Source: Gemmobacter nectariphilus DSM 15620
GTDB lineage: Bacteria; Pseudomonadota; Alphaproteobacteria; Rhodobacterales; Rhodobacteraceae
Assembly: GCF_000429765.1 (NCBI RefSeq)
Contig: NZ_AUCM01000013.1
Coordinates: 28,971-92,970, forward strand
Direction: 5' to 3'
DNA: 64,000 nucleotides
Shown here: positions 26,323 to 35,281 of the stretch, in pieces
How positions within the stretch are numbered: position 1 is the first letter of the stretch
How the letters are laid out: every line of letters starts with the position of its first letter
The notes under the pieces: model-generated
What the model saw: the letters and a program-made list of their open reading frames with translations, nothing else
What the model was told of the DNA's origin: nothing
Database searches by the model: none
Program-made: the position numbers and the translations under genes

Positions 26323-27522
26323 ATGGCACGGGTGTTGATCGTTGGTTGCAGTGATCCGGGCGCTGGCTGGGCTGCCCGTCTTGCCCTGCATGGGGTCGAT
26401 GTTGCCATCCTCGACCCTTCGCCTGCCGGGCGGCAGCGACTGGCCGGACCCCTTGAAACGGCCCGGCGCTGGGTGCCGACCCTATACGACGGGCCGATGC
26501 CCAAGGAAGGGACGATCGAGTTCCTGCGCGACTTTGAGAAGGCGCATCAGGATATTGATTTCGCTATGGTTTTCGAAATGTCCGACGGCCTTGCGCCGTT
26601 GCCACCCCAGATGGGGCACCTTGCAAGCGCCGGAATTCCCGTGGTTGTCCCGCAGCCTGCAGGCGGCGCTTTGCAAGCCGCGCCTTCGCCTGATGCGGGG
26701 GCAAGCATGGCCTGGCTGTTGCCGGTGGCGCAGTTCACACCTGGTGGTAATCATGGCGCGCATCTATCTGATATAGCTTGCGAAATCCTGAATGACTGCG
26801 GGGTCTTTCCCGTCTGGCGCTCAGCCGATGGTGGGTGCCATTGGATGGGGGACGAAGTCTGCACGGACATGCCTGCCGAAGCCGCCCTTGCGGCCTGTTC
26901 CGGTCTGCTTGCGGCCTGCGCGACCATCCCCGAGCCTGACCGCGCCGCCGCTCTGGCCGGTCTCTTGCGCAGCCTCAAGGATCGGGATCTGGGGCTGGGC
27001 AGGCTGCTCGCCCGCCTGGATCGCCGGCGCGCCGGGGCGCTGTCGACGGAAACCGGCGATCTGGTCCAGCTGCAGGTCTTGCCTGCCTGGATCGACTATA
27101 ATGGCCACATGACAGAAAGCCGCTATCTGTTCGCCTGCTCCGAGGTGACCGATGCCTTCCTGCGCCGGATCGGCGCGGGCCTCGACTATGTGGCGACAGG
27201 CTTCAGCTATTACAGCGCTGAGACCCACATCCGCCATCTTGGGGAATCGAAACTGGGCGAGCGGTTGATGGGCCGGGTTCAGGTGCTGGCGGCCGATCCC
27301 AAACGGCTTCACCTGTTCACGACGCTATGCCGCGGCGCAGATGTGGTCGCGACGCTGGAACAGATGCTGCTGCACGTCGACATGCGCGCCAACCGCGCCT
27401 GTCCAGCCCATCCGGCGGTGCTGGCGCGGCTGATGCCGATCGCCGCAGCCCATGCGGCTTTGCCCGTGCCGGAAGGCGCGGGCCGGCATGTCGGCCAAAG
27501 GCGCGATGCTCCGGCGTCTTGA
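26323..27522 (+). CDS. carnitine 3-dehydrogenase-like protein with degenerate dehydrogenase domain and C-terminal thioesterase domain
   Basis: 399 residues. The C-terminal part (about 245-350: LPAWIDYNGHMTESRYLFAC, SYYSAETHIRHLGESKLGE, EQMLLHVDM) is a clear hot-dog thioesterase of the kind fused to L-carnitine dehydrogenase. The N-terminal part begins like that enzyme (VGCSDPGAGWAARLALHGVD, FDPSP-like ILDPSP) but the Rossmann glycines are altered and the catalytic dehydrogenase regions are shortened and unrecognisable; full fusions are near 480-500 residues. I expect thioesterase activity (betainyl-CoA or similar) without dehydrogenase activity. GGGGGG precedes the ATG. Confidence 0.7.
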   Translation: MARVLIVGCSDPGAGWAARLALHGVDVAILDPSPAGRQRLAGPLETARRWVPTLYDGPMPKEGTIEFLRDFEKAHQDIDFAMVFEMSDGLAPLPPQMGHLASAGIPVVVPQPAGGALQAAPSPDAGASMAWLLPVAQFTPGGNHGAHLSDIACEILNDCGVFPVWRSADGGCHWMGDEVCTDMPAEAALAACSGLLAACATIPEPDRAAALAGLLRSLKDRDLGLGRLLARLDRRRAGALSTETGDLVQLQVLPAWIDYNGHMTESRYLFACSEVTDAFLRRIGAGLDYVATGFSYYSAETHIRHLGESKLGERLMGRVQVLAADPKRLHLFTTLCRGADVVATLEQMLLHVDMRANRACPAHPAVLARLMPIAAAHAALPVPEGAGRHVGQRRDAPAS

Positions 27523-27540
27523 CCGGATGGATGGGACAGG

Positions 27541-27586
27541 CCGGGGCGCTGCCCCGGACCCCGGGATATTTTGAGACAGATGAAGC
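27541..27586 (+). repeat. composite intergenic repeat, copy 8
   Basis: Stem CCGGGGC-GCT-GCCCCGG (27541-27557), ACCCCGGGATATTTT and tail GAGACAGATGAAGC. Follows the thioesterase gene; faces copy 9 in inverted orientation. Confidence 0.75.
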
Positions 27587-27773
27587 TGGCTTAATCCCTT
27601 CTTAACCCTGATCGTGAAAGCATGATTGTGCGGTACAGGCGGGGACGCCGATGACCGCGACAGGTGAAGTTTCCCGCTCCCGTTGGCTCGGGGGCGGGCG
27701 ACATGTCAATCTCCCTTGCTCGCAGGATTGTGCGCCAAGCTGCCGTGGATTGTCTCGCACCGCGGCTCGCCTG

Positions 27774-27820
27774 TTTCATCTGTCCTGAAATATCCCGGGG
27801 TCCGGGGCAGGGCCCCGGTC
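27774..27820 (-). repeat. composite intergenic repeat, copy 9 (inverted)
   Basis: On the minus strand: stem CCGGGGC-CCT-GCCCCGG, then ACCCCGGGATATTTCAGGAC and AGATGAAAC. Near-identical to copy 8. Lies 3' of hemC in hemC's orientation. Confidence 0.75.
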
Positions 27821-27851
27821 CTCCGTCGGCCAGCTGCGCGACCGTTGCCGC

Positions 27852-28799
27852 TCAGCGTTGCCAGTCGAAGAAGCCCGAGGGCGCTGCCGCCAGCAGGCGC
27901 CGGGCCAGATCCTCGCCCAGGGCCACCGCATCGCCAGATCCGGCGCTGCCCTCAAGCTGGATCGCTTCAGAGCCATCGGGCCGCAGAACCTCGCCCCGCA
28001 GCCGGATTTGCCCGCCCTCGACAAGCGCAAGCCCCGCGATCGGCGTCTGGCACGATCCGTCCAGCACACGCAGCATCGCGCGTTCGGCCGCCAGCCGCAG
28101 GCCGGTCTGCGCATGATGGATCGGGTCCAGCAGCGCCGCGACCCGCGCGTCGCCCGCGCGCCGCTCGATCCCGATGGCGCCCTGGCCGACGGCGGGCAGC
28201 ATGTCGTCCGGCTCGATGGCGGAACGCGCCAGATGCGCCAGCCCCAGCCGGTTCAGCCCGGCCATCGCAAGGAACGTCGCCCCCGCCACGCCATCGCGCA
28301 GCTTCTGCAGCCGCGTCTGCACATTGCCGCGGAATTCCACCACCACCAGATCGGGCCGGCGATGGATCAGCTGCGCGCGCCGGCGCAGCGAGGATGACCC
28401 GACGACCGCCCCCGGTGGCAGATCGGCCAGCCCCCCGGCCACATCCGACAGGAAGGCATCGCGCACATCTTCGCGCGGCAGATAGCAGTCCAGCACCAGC
28501 CCGTCCGGCTGCAAGGTCGGCATGTCCTTGGTCGAATGAACCGCAATGTCGATGCTGCCGTCCAGCAGTGCCTCTTCGATCTCGCGGGTGAACAGGCCCT
28601 TGCCGCCGGCTTCGCGCAAGGAACGGTCCTGGATGCGGTCGCCGGTGACCTTGATCACCACGATCTCGAAGGCGTCCTCGGGCAGCTCATGCGCGGCCAT
28701 CAGCCGGTCGCGGGTTTCATGCGCCTGCGCCAGTGCCAGCGGCGAGCCGCGGGTGCCGATGCGCAGCGGTTGGGCGGGGGAGGGCAGGGCGTGCGTCAT
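27852..28799 (-). CDS. hemC: hydroxymethylbilane synthase (porphobilinogen deaminase)
   Basis: 315 residues. LRIGTRGSPLALAQAHETRD at the N-terminus, DIAVHSTKDMPT with the catalytic Asp, SSLRRRAQLIHRRPDL for substrate carboxylates, and DGSCQTPIAG (near residue 240), whose Cys carries the dipyrromethane cofactor. Polymerises four porphobilinogens in haem/bacteriochlorophyll synthesis, cytoplasm. Divergent from hemE with about 130 bases between, the usual arrangement in this family of bacteria. Confidence 0.97.
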   Translation of the reverse strand: MTHALPSPAQPLRIGTRGSPLALAQAHETRDRLMAAHELPEDAFEIVVIKVTGDRIQDRSLREAGGKGLFTREIEEALLDGSIDIAVHSTKDMPTLQPDGLVLDCYLPREDVRDAFLSDVAGGLADLPPGAVVGSSSLRRRAQLIHRRPDLVVVEFRGNVQTRLQKLRDGVAGATFLAMAGLNRLGLAHLARSAIEPDDMLPAVGQGAIGIERRAGDARVAALLDPIHHAQTGLRLAAERAMLRVLDGSCQTPIAGLALVEGGQIRLRGEVLRPDGSEAIQLEGSAGSGDAVALGEDLARRLLAAAPSGFFDWQR

Positions 28800-28927
28800 G
28801 AGCCCTGTCTACTGGTGCCCCAAAGCCCTGTCCAGCACCTCGGACCGAGTGCCGCAGGCCGATCCCCGGCCTTGACAACCGCGCCCCCACAAGGGACGAA
28901 CCCCCGACACCCGCGACGGAGGCCGCC

Positions 28928-29956
28928 ATGACCGACAAGACCATCCTGCGCGCCCTGCGCGGCGAAACCCAGCCCGTGCCGCCGGTCTGGCTGATGCGTC
29001 AGGCCGGGCGCTATCTGCCGGAATACCGCGCCACGCGGGCCAAGGCGGGCGATTTCCTGACGCTGTGCTATACGCCCGACCTTGCGGCCGAAGTGACCTT
29101 GCAGCCGATCCGCCGCTTCGGCTTTGATGCCGCGATCCTCTTTGCCGATATCCTGCTGATCGGCCAGGCGCTTGGCGCGAAGCTGTGGTTCGCCGAAGGC
29201 GAAGGCCCGCGGATGTCGACTATCACCGATGCGGCCGGTGTCGCGGCGCTAAGGCCGGTCGAGGCGATCCACGAAACCCTTGCGCCCGTCTATGAAACCG
29301 TCCGCATCCTCTCGCGCGAGCTGCCGCGGGAAACCACGCTGATCGGCTTTGCCGGCGCGCCCTGGACGGTCGCCACCTACATGATCGCCGGGCGCGGCAA
29401 GGACGACCAGGCCGGCGCCCATGCCTTCAAGGCCGCCGACCGCGCCGCCTTTACCGCGCTGATCGACCATATCGCCGCGGCCACGGTCGAATACCTCTCC
29501 GCCCAGATCGAGGCGGGGGCCGAGGTGGTCAAGCTGTTCGACAGCTGGGCCGGCAGCCTCAAGGGCCAGGATTTCACCGATTTCGCGCTTGCGCCCACCG
29601 CCCGGATCATCGCGGCGCTCAAGGCCCGCCACCCCGGCATTCCCGTCATCGCCTTCCCGCGCGAGGCTGGCCAGGGCTATGTCGGCTTTGCCCGCGCAAC
29701 CGGGGCCGATTGCATCGCCGTCGACAATTCGGTCAGCGCCGACTGGGCGGCCGAGCATCTGCAACCCGATGGCTGCGTGCAGGGCAACCTTGACCCGCGC
29801 CACATGGTGACCGGCGGGCCGGACCTTGTGGCCGAGGCAAAGCGCATCGTCCGCGCCTTTTCGGGTGGCCCGCATATCTTCAACCTTGGCCATGGCATCA
29901 CCCCTGATGCCGACCCCGAAAACGTTCACCGCCTGCTCGAGGCGATCCGGGGCTGA
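28928..29956 (+). CDS. hemE: uroporphyrinogen decarboxylase
   Basis: 342 residues. [16 protein letters not shown] is the family signature with the catalytic Arg residues; [18 protein letters not shown] and [14 protein letters not shown] follow. Converts uroporphyrinogen III to coproporphyrinogen III in the cytoplasm. GGAGG precedes the ATG. Divergent from hemC; the shared 130-base region must hold both promoters, but I could not fix them. Confidence 0.97.
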   Translation: MTDKTILRALRGETQPVPPVWLMRQAGRYLPEYRATRAKAGDFLTLCYTPDLAAEVTLQPIRRFGFDAAILFADILLIGQALGAKLWFAEGEGPRMSTITDAAGVAALRPVEAIHETLAPVYETVRILSRELPRETTLIGFAGAPWTVATYMIAGRGKDDQAGAHAFKAADRAAFTALIDHIAAATVEYLSAQIEAGAEVVKLFDSWAGSLKGQDFTDFALAPTARIIAALKARHPGIPVIAFPREAGQGYVGFARATGADCIAVDNSVSADWAAEHLQPDGCVQGNLDPRHMVTGGPDLVAEAKRIVRAFSGGPHIFNLGHGITPDADPENVHRLLEAIRG

Positions 29957-29969
29957 CCTGCCTTTCGAC

Positions 29970-30040
29970 TTGACGAAAATATCCCGGGGGCAGGCGCGCC
30001 CGTGACGCTGCGCGACAGCGGACCGGGGGCAGCGCCCCCG
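29970..30040 (-). repeat. composite intergenic repeat, copy 10 (inverted)
   Basis: On the minus strand: stem GGGGGC-GCT-GCCCCC (30025-30039), a 30-base spacer with GGGCGCGCC, then GCCCCCGGGATATTTTCGTC. Lies 3' of the XRE regulator gene, in its orientation, and also 3' of hemE. Confidence 0.65.
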
Positions 30041-31324
30041 CTACCGCCCTTCTCCCATGATTGCCGGCTCGCGCCGTGCGGCGCATCCCTCGCGCGGGCA
30101 GATGCGGCACGAGGTGCCGACCGGGCGCGCCGCCGCCTCGCGAACCGAGGGCACCAGCACCATATGCGCCCGGATCACACCGGGGCCGGCAAACCCTTCG
30201 GGATAGCTGGTCTGCGCCCAGGCCCAGCAATCAAAACCCGCCGCCAGCCGGCCTGCCATTTCGACCCGCGCCTGCATCGGCTGGCCAGGGCGGCTCAGCG
30301 CCTCGTACAGCGGCCAGAGCGGGCAGGCAGCGCCAAAGCGCGGCAGGGCAAAACCCGGCAGCGGCTTTCGAAACACCAGCGTGCCGGACCCGTCGCAGAT
30401 CACCAGCCCGACCGGCCCGGCCTCGGCCGGCAAGGTCGCCAGACGGCGGAACACCGCCGCAGGATCGGTGCCGAACCGCGCGGCCAGGCGGCCCGGATCC
30501 AGCCCGTCCTGGCGCAGAACGGCCAGAAACGGCGCCAGCGGCAGTACGGCCGCATCGGCGGCATATTGCTCCAGCCAGTCCCGCGCCAGCGCCCGCGCGG
30601 CCCGGCTGGCCAGCTCGGGCGCGCCTTCGGCCAAGGCTGCCGGATCGGCCCCCGCCTCCAATGCGGGCAAATGCCAGCCCTGCGCCTCGAGCCAGCTTTC
30701 CAGCTCTTCCTGGGGCGACGCGATGCCGGTCTCTTGCGCGGCCACCCCGTCCAGATAGCCCACCAGCGCCTCGGCGCCATTGGCGAGGCGCGCGGTATCC
30801 TCGGCCAGGTTGCGCTCGAAGCGGGCCCGCCAGTCGGGCTCGATGTCCGGCGTGTCGGCCAGAATGGCGGCGGTGGACCGCACCGAAGCCGCGGCCGACA
30901 GCAACTCATGCAGACCGGCGGACAGATGCGGATCCTGGCTCATCCGGTCGCTCAGCGCCTCGACCGCCTGCTCAAGCTGCACGATGCGCCGGTTCTGCGC
31001 AGCAATCAGCGCGGCCCAGCCAGGATAGCGGCCGGCGAATTCCTCGGCCCGGTCCAGCTCGGCCGGAACACCGGCGGCGGCGGCGGCCTCGCGCAGCGCG
31101 GCCCCCGCATCGGCCTCGGCCTCGCCGGCCAGCGCCTCGGGCGGCACCCCCAGCGCGGCGGCGATCCGCCCCAGCACATCGCCCGCAACCCGGCGGCGAT
31201 TGTGCTCGATCAGGTTGAGGTAGCTGGCCGATACCCCCGCCGCCCGCGCAAGCTCGGCCTGGCGCAGCCCGCTGCGGGCGCGGCGTTCGCGGATGCGGGT
31301 GCCGGTCAGGGCATTCAGCGGCAT
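30041..31324 (-). CDS. XRE-family regulator of the short-chain fatty-acid type (RamB/ScfR-like)
   Basis: 427 residues. N-terminal helix-turn-helix (about 8-65: RIRERRARSGLRQAELARAA, ASYLNLIEHNRRRV), a central helical region, and the C-terminal DUF2083 domain ending with a cysteine cluster TSCRICPREGCAARREPAI. Related proteins control acetate/propionate metabolism (RamB, PrpC regulators). AGGAGG lies before the ATG at 31324, which I prefer to 31357. Divergent from hisB. Targets are unknown; the Cys cluster could bind a metal. Confidence 0.85.
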   Translation of the reverse strand: MPLNALTGTRIRERRARSGLRQAELARAAGVSASYLNLIEHNRRRVAGDVLGRIAAALGVPPEALAGEAEADAGAALREAAAAAGVPAELDRAEEFAGRYPGWAALIAAQNRRIVQLEQAVEALSDRMSQDPHLSAGLHELLSAAASVRSTAAILADTPDIEPDWRARFERNLAEDTARLANGAEALVGYLDGVAAQETGIASPQEELESWLEAQGWHLPALEAGADPAALAEGAPELASRAARALARDWLEQYAADAAVLPLAPFLAVLRQDGLDPGRLAARFGTDPAAVFRRLATLPAEAGPVGLVICDGSGTLVFRKPLPGFALPRFGAACPLWPLYEALSRPGQPMQARVEMAGRLAAGFDCWAWAQTSYPEGFAGPGVIRAHMVLVPSVREAAARPVGTSCRICPREGCAARREPAIMGEGR

Positions 31325-31437
31325 GGGGCTCCTCCTGCGCGCCCAGCATAGGGCCAATCGGCGCGCCCGTCACGCAGGCCCTTGGCATCGCGCGCCCCCC
31401 GCGCCTATAAGACCCCGGTCAGCCGAAGGAGCCAGGG

Positions 31438-32025
31438 ATGCGCGAGGCCTCGATCACCCGCACCACCGCCGAAACCGATATTTCCGTGACGGTGAACCTT
31501 GATGGAACCGGCCGCTATGACATGGCGACCGGCGTCGGCTTCTTCGACCACATGCTCGACCAGCTGGCCCGCCATTCGCTGATCGACATCAGCCTTGCCG
31601 CCCGGGGCGATCTGCATATCGACGATCACCATACCGTCGAGGATTGCGGCATCGCGCTGGGTCAGGCCCTGACCCAGGCACTTGGCGACAAGCGCGGCAT
31701 CCGCCGCTATGGCGAATGCACCCTGCCGATGGACGATGCCCGCGTGCAGGCAGCGCTGGATCTGTCGGGCCGCCCGTTCCTGGTCTGGGACGTGACCTTC
31801 CCGACCCAGAAGATCGGCACCTTCGATACCGAACTGGTGCGCGAATTCTTTCAGGCGCTGTCCACCCATGGCGGCATCACCCTGCATGTCACGCAGGCGG
31901 CCGGCTTCAACAGCCACCATATCGCCGAAGCCGCCTTCAAGGCCGTCGCCCGCGCGCTGCGCGATGCGGTGGAAACCGACCCGCGCAAGGCCGATGCGAT
32001 CCCCTCGACCAAGGGTATGCTCTAG
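31438..32025 (+). CDS. hisB: imidazoleglycerol-phosphate dehydratase
   Basis: 195 residues, [20 protein letters not shown], then [37 protein letters not shown] (metal ligands) and [19 protein letters not shown]. Monofunctional form usual in alphaproteobacteria. Sixth pathway step. GAAGGAG precedes the ATG. First of the hisB-hisH-hisA series. Confidence 0.97.
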   Translation: MREASITRTTAETDISVTVNLDGTGRYDMATGVGFFDHMLDQLARHSLIDISLAARGDLHIDDHHTVEDCGIALGQALTQALGDKRGIRRYGECTLPMDDARVQAALDLSGRPFLVWDVTFPTQKIGTFDTELVREFFQALSTHGGITLHVTQAAGFNSHHIAEAAFKAVARALRDAVETDPRKADAIPSTKGML

Positions 32026-32027
32026 GG

Positions 32028-32063
32028 CTTTGCCTTTTTCCAAATACCCCCCCGCCGGAGGCG
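32028..32063 (-). repeat. composite intergenic repeat, copy 11 (inverted)
   Basis: On the minus strand: CGCCTCCGGCGGGGGGG then TATTTGGAAAAAGGCAAAGC. Lies between hisB and hisH, opposite to both, an exception to the rule that copies follow genes in the same direction. Confidence 0.75.
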
Positions 32064-32103
32064 TCCTCAGGCGCCGCCAGTGCTTCCGCCGAAAGGAACC
32101 GCG

Positions 32104-32742
32104 ATGCTGACCGTTCTCGTCGATTATGACAGCGGCAACCTGCATTCCGCCGAAAAGGCCTTTCAGCGGATGGCCGCAGAAACCGGGGCAGGCGAGGTCA
32201 TCGTGACCTCGCACCCCGAGGATGTCGCCCGCGCCGACCGGATTGTCCTGCCCGGCGACGGGGCCTTTCCGGCCTGCCGTCAGGCGCTGCTCGATCATAC
32301 CGGCCTCTTCGAGGCGATCCACGAGGGCGTCACGCGCCGGGGTGTGCCGTTCCTGGGCATCTGCGTCGGCATGCAGATGCTGGCGACCCGCAGCCTTGAA
32401 TACCGCGAGACCCCCGGCTTTGGCTGGATCGCCGGCGAGGTCGCCCGGATCGCGCCGGCAGATCCGACCTTCAAGGTGCCGCATATGGGCTGGAATGACC
32501 TGGTGATCGACCGTCCCCATCCGGTGCTGGACGGCATCATGACCGGCGATCACGCCTATTTCGTGCATTCCTACGCGATGCGCGTTGCCGACCCGGCCGA
32601 GCTGCTGGCCCACGTCGACTATGCAGGGCCCGTCACCGCGATTGTCGGGCGGGACAACATTGTCGGCACCCAGTTCCATCCTGAAAAATCCCAGGCCACG
32701 GGTCTGCGGCTGATCGGGAACTTCTTGCGCTGGGTGCCCTGA
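32104..32742 (+). CDS. hisH: imidazole glycerol phosphate synthase, glutaminase subunit
   Basis: 212 residues. Class I glutamine amidotransferase: LTVLVDYDSGNLHSAEKAF, PGDGAFPACRQAL, nucleophile in FLGICVGMQML, His/Glu in GTQFHPEKSQ. Supplies ammonia to HisF, which is encoded 25 kb away. Start at 32104 behind GAAAGGAA; the earlier ATG at 32080 is in the intergenic region. Confidence 0.96.
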   Translation: MLTVLVDYDSGNLHSAEKAFQRMAAETGAGEVIVTSHPEDVARADRIVLPGDGAFPACRQALLDHTGLFEAIHEGVTRRGVPFLGICVGMQMLATRSLEYRETPGFGWIAGEVARIAPADPTFKVPHMGWNDLVIDRPHPVLDGIMTGDHAYFVHSYAMRVADPAELLAHVDYAGPVTAIVGRDNIVGTQFHPEKSQATGLRLIGNFLRWVP

Positions 32743-32812
32743 CCCCCCGGCGTGCGCGCCGTGCGGGGGCTGTGGATGCCTCCGGCGGGGGTATTTGGGG
32801 GCAAGATGATGC
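32743..32812 (+). repeat. composite intergenic repeat, copy 12
   Basis: Nested hairpin CCCCC-GGCG...CGCC...GGGGG (32744-32768), then TGCCTCCGGCGGGGGTATTT followed by GGGGGCAAGATGATGC. One base past the hisH stop, same orientation. Confidence 0.75.
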
Positions 32813-32821
32813 AACGTGCGC

Positions 32822-33691
32822 TCAGGCCCGGCGGGCCTTTTCGATCAGCGCAAGGCCAAGGGCGATCAGCGCCATGCCGGCCAGATGGTGCGGCTGGGGC
32901 AGGGTGCCGCCGAGCGCCGCGCCCATCGCCAGGGCACTGACCGGGATCAGGAACGTCACAAGCGAGATCGCCACCGCCCCGGCCGACGCGACGATGCGAA
33001 AATAGAGCAGGTAGGCCAGCGCGGTTGACAAAGTGGCAACCCCAGCCAATGCGCCCCAGGCGCCGGGGCTGGGCATCGCCAGGGTCCATGGCCGGTCGAT
33101 CCACAGCTCGAGCGGCAGGATGAGGGCGGTCGAGCAGGCGATCTGGCCGAAGGCCGCCTGCAGCGGCTCCACACCCATCCCGCGGAGCCTTTGCCCCCAG
33201 ACCGCCGCCAGCCCGTAAGAGCCGGCGGCGAGCAGACAGCAGACGATGGCCAGCTGCGTTCCGCCAGTCGCAGCGGTGCCCATCATGATCGCAACCCCGC
33301 CAAAGCCTGCAGCCACCCCGCCCAGCCGCAGCCCGCCCAGCGGCGCCCTGGTGAAGACGCGCAGCGCCAGCAGGGTGAACAGCGGTGTCGTTGCATTGAC
33401 GATGGCGGCAAGCCCGGCCGAAATGCCGCCCTGCGCGATGGCGAACAGCGTGAAGGGGATCATGTTGTTCAACAGCCCCATCACGGCCAGCGCCGCCCAG
33501 ACGTTCTGTCCGCGGGGCCATGGGATGCCAAGCACAGGCAGCGCCACCAGCAGAACCAGTGTTCCAAGCCCCACGCGGCCCAGAACGATGGTCAGCGGCG
33601 CAAGTTCGGCGACCAGCCGCTCGACGAACAGGAACGAGCCGCCCCACAAGCAGGACAGCAAGATCAGGCAGGTCCAGTCGGTGCGGGTCAT
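32822..33691 (-). CDS. EamA/DMT-superfamily transporter
   Basis: 289 residues, ten hydrophobic segments in two EamA repeats (LILLSCLWGGSFLFVERLVA; later YLLYFRIVASAGAVAISLVT). Inner-membrane exporter/permease of metabolites, substrate unknown. Start at 33691 chosen because the first helix begins there; an in-frame ATG at 33733 would add 14 residues. Together with the DUF2147 gene it separates hisH from hisA on the opposite strand. Confidence 0.88.
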   Translation of the reverse strand: MTRTDWTCLILLSCLWGGSFLFVERLVAELAPLTIVLGRVGLGTLVLLVALPVLGIPWPRGQNVWAALAVMGLLNNMIPFTLFAIAQGGISAGLAAIVNATTPLFTLLALRVFTRAPLGGLRLGGVAAGFGGVAIMMGTAATGGTQLAIVCCLLAAGSYGLAAVWGQRLRGMGVEPLQAAFGQIACSTALILPLELWIDRPWTLAMPSPGAWGALAGVATLSTALAYLLYFRIVASAGAVAISLVTFLIPVSALAMGAALGGTLPQPHHLAGMALIALGLALIEKARRA

Positions 33692-33766
33692 GGGGGGCTC
33701 TGCTCGCGGCTCGGGCCGGGTATGCCAGCTCACCCGCTACGGCGCGACCCGAAAGCTGCGCTTTGG

Positions 33767-34153
33767 CTATTTCACCCGCTGCCAGGTCTGTTTCGAGCAC
33801 AAGAGCCCGCCCGCGATGCAACCGGCAAGGCTCAGGCTGTTGCCGTTCAGCTCGATCTTGCCCACATAGACCTTGTCATTGGACGGGCGCCACACCTGGC
33901 CCTGATACCGCCCGCCGCCTTGCGGCATCATGTCGATGACCAGCTGCTTGCCAAGGTTGGGCGATTTGTATTCGCCGCTTGCATTGAAGGTGCGCGCGAT
34001 CGTGCCGCAGATCGCCGGGCCGCAGGGCGCCAGCTGGACATGGGCATAGGCGCCATCGTCCGTCTGGGTCTGCCATAGTCCCTCGACCGGATCGGCGGCA
34101 AAGGCGGGCACGGCCATCAGGGCGAGCACGGTGGCGGCTGCAAATTTCATCAT
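33767..34153 (-). CDS. DUF2147 domain protein, secreted
   Basis: 128 residues. Signal peptide MMKFAAATVLALMAVPAFA cut after AFA, then DPVEGLWQTQTDDGAYAHVQ, the DUF2147 beta-barrel start, and paired cysteines (PCGPAICG; CIAGGLLCS). Periplasmic; lipocalin-like domain of unknown ligand. GGAG is six bases before the first of two ATGs. Often found within his clusters of related genomes. Confidence 0.85.
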   Translation of the reverse strand: MMKFAAATVLALMAVPAFAADPVEGLWQTQTDDGAYAHVQLAPCGPAICGTIARTFNASGEYKSPNLGKQLVIDMMPQGGGRYQGQVWRPSNDKVYVGKIELNGNSLSLAGCIAGGLLCSKQTWQRVK

Positions 34154-34324
34154 CGGTGTCTCCTGGCGGCGTTTGCGTGCCGCTGCGGCACGATCCCGGA
34201 ATGACAGGATTCGGGCAAGGGTGACGTGACTTCCCGATCTGCGGACCGGCCGATGCTGCCGGGTGCTTGGCATCGGCGCCGTCCCGTGGCAAGAGGCGCG
34301 CACCATCGGAAAAGGAGCCGGCCC

Positions 34325-35044
34325 ATGATCCTCTATCCTGCCATCGACCTGAAGGACGGCCAGTGCGTGCGGCTTCTGCGCGGCGAGATGGAGGCGGCGA
34401 CGGTCTTTGGCGATGACCCGGCGGCGCAGGCAGCGGCCTTTGTGGCGGCGGGGTGCCAATGGCTGCATCTGGTGGATCTGAACGGCGCCTTTGCCGGGCG
34501 GCCGGTCAATGCCCCGGCGGTCGAGGCGATCCTCGCACGGGTCACGGTGCCCTGCCAGCTGGGCGGCGGCATCCGCGACATGGCGACCATCGGCATGTGG
34601 CTGGAGCGGGGGCTCAGCCGGGTGATCCTGGGCACGGTCGCGGTGGAAAACCCCGATCTGGTGCGCGAGGCCGCACGCGAGTTCCCCGGCAAGGTCGCGG
34701 TCGGGATCGACGCCCGCAAAGGCTTTGTCGCAACGCGCGGCTGGGCCGAAGAGACCGGGGTTCAGGCCACCGATCTGGCCAAGAGCTTTGAAGATGCCGG
34801 CGTTGCCGCGATCATCTACACCGACATCGACCGCGATGGCGCGATGCAGGGCCCCAACATCGAGGCAACAGCGGCGCTCGCGCGCGCGGTGACCATCCCG
34901 GTGATCGCCTCGGGCGGGGTCAGCCACATGCAGGATCTGATTGCGCTGCGCGACACCGGGGTGATCGCCGGGGCAATCTCGGGCCGGGCGCTTTATGACG
35001 GGGCGATCGATCTGGCCGAGGCGATTGCGGCGCTGAAGGCATAG
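34325..35044 (+). CDS. hisA: phosphoribosylformimino-5-aminoimidazole carboxamide ribotide isomerase
   Basis: 239 residues, (beta/alpha)8 barrel paralogue of His[21 protein letters not shown] with catalytic Asp 8, [14 protein letters not shown] with the second Asp, [10 protein letters not shown] and [11 protein letters not shown] phosphate loops. AAAGGAG precedes the ATG. In related genomes hisF-hisE follow directly; here a pair of inverted repeats and a tetR gene follow. Confidence 0.97.
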   Translation: MILYPAIDLKDGQCVRLLRGEMEAATVFGDDPAAQAAAFVAAGCQWLHLVDLNGAFAGRPVNAPAVEAILARVTVPCQLGGGIRDMATIGMWLERGLSRVILGTVAVENPDLVREAAREFPGKVAVGIDARKGFVATRGWAEETGVQATDLAKSFEDAGVAAIIYTDIDRDGAMQGPNIEATAALARAVTIPVIASGGVSHMQDLIALRDTGVIAGAISGRALYDGAIDLAEAIAALKA

Positions 35045-35092
35045 TCAAAGACAGGCCTCGGCGCACCGCCCTGGGGAAGGCACCGGCCTGTG

Positions 35093-35167
35093 CTTTGCCT
35101 TTTCTCAAATACCCTCGGGGGTGAATTGGCCGCAAGGCCAAGAGGGGGCTGAAAGCCCCCTGCGCCC
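35093..35167 (-). repeat. composite intergenic repeat, copy 13 (type A, inverted)
   Basis: On the minus strand: AGGGGGC-TTTCA-GCCCCCT, TTGGCC-TTGC-GGCCAATTC, ACCCCCGAGGGTATTT, GAGAAAAGGCAAAGC. Full-length type A, arranged back-to-back with copy 14. Confidence 0.85.
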
Positions 35168-35198
35168 TTGACGCCTGACATTCGGTCTGGACAGGGGA

Positions 35199-35264
35199 AG
35201 GGGGCCTTTAGCCCCCTCTGGCCCGTGCCGGGCCATTCACCCCCGAGGGTATTTGGGGAAGGTG
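35199..35264 (+). repeat. composite intergenic repeat, copy 14 (type A)
   Basis: AGGGGGC-CTTTA-GCCCCCT (35199-35217), CTGGCCC-GTGCC-GGGCCA, TTCACCCCCGAGGGTATTTG, GGGAAGGTGATGG. With copy 13 it forms a large inverted repeat between hisA and the tetR gene. Confidence 0.85.
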
Positions 35265-35281
35265 ATGGGACAGCCGCGCGC

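Larger units (their letters stand above)
27523..27851. other. 329-base stretch between convergent genes
   Basis: Contains repeat copies 8 and 9 facing each other, separated by about 190 bases in which I see no gene. Confidence 0.5.
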
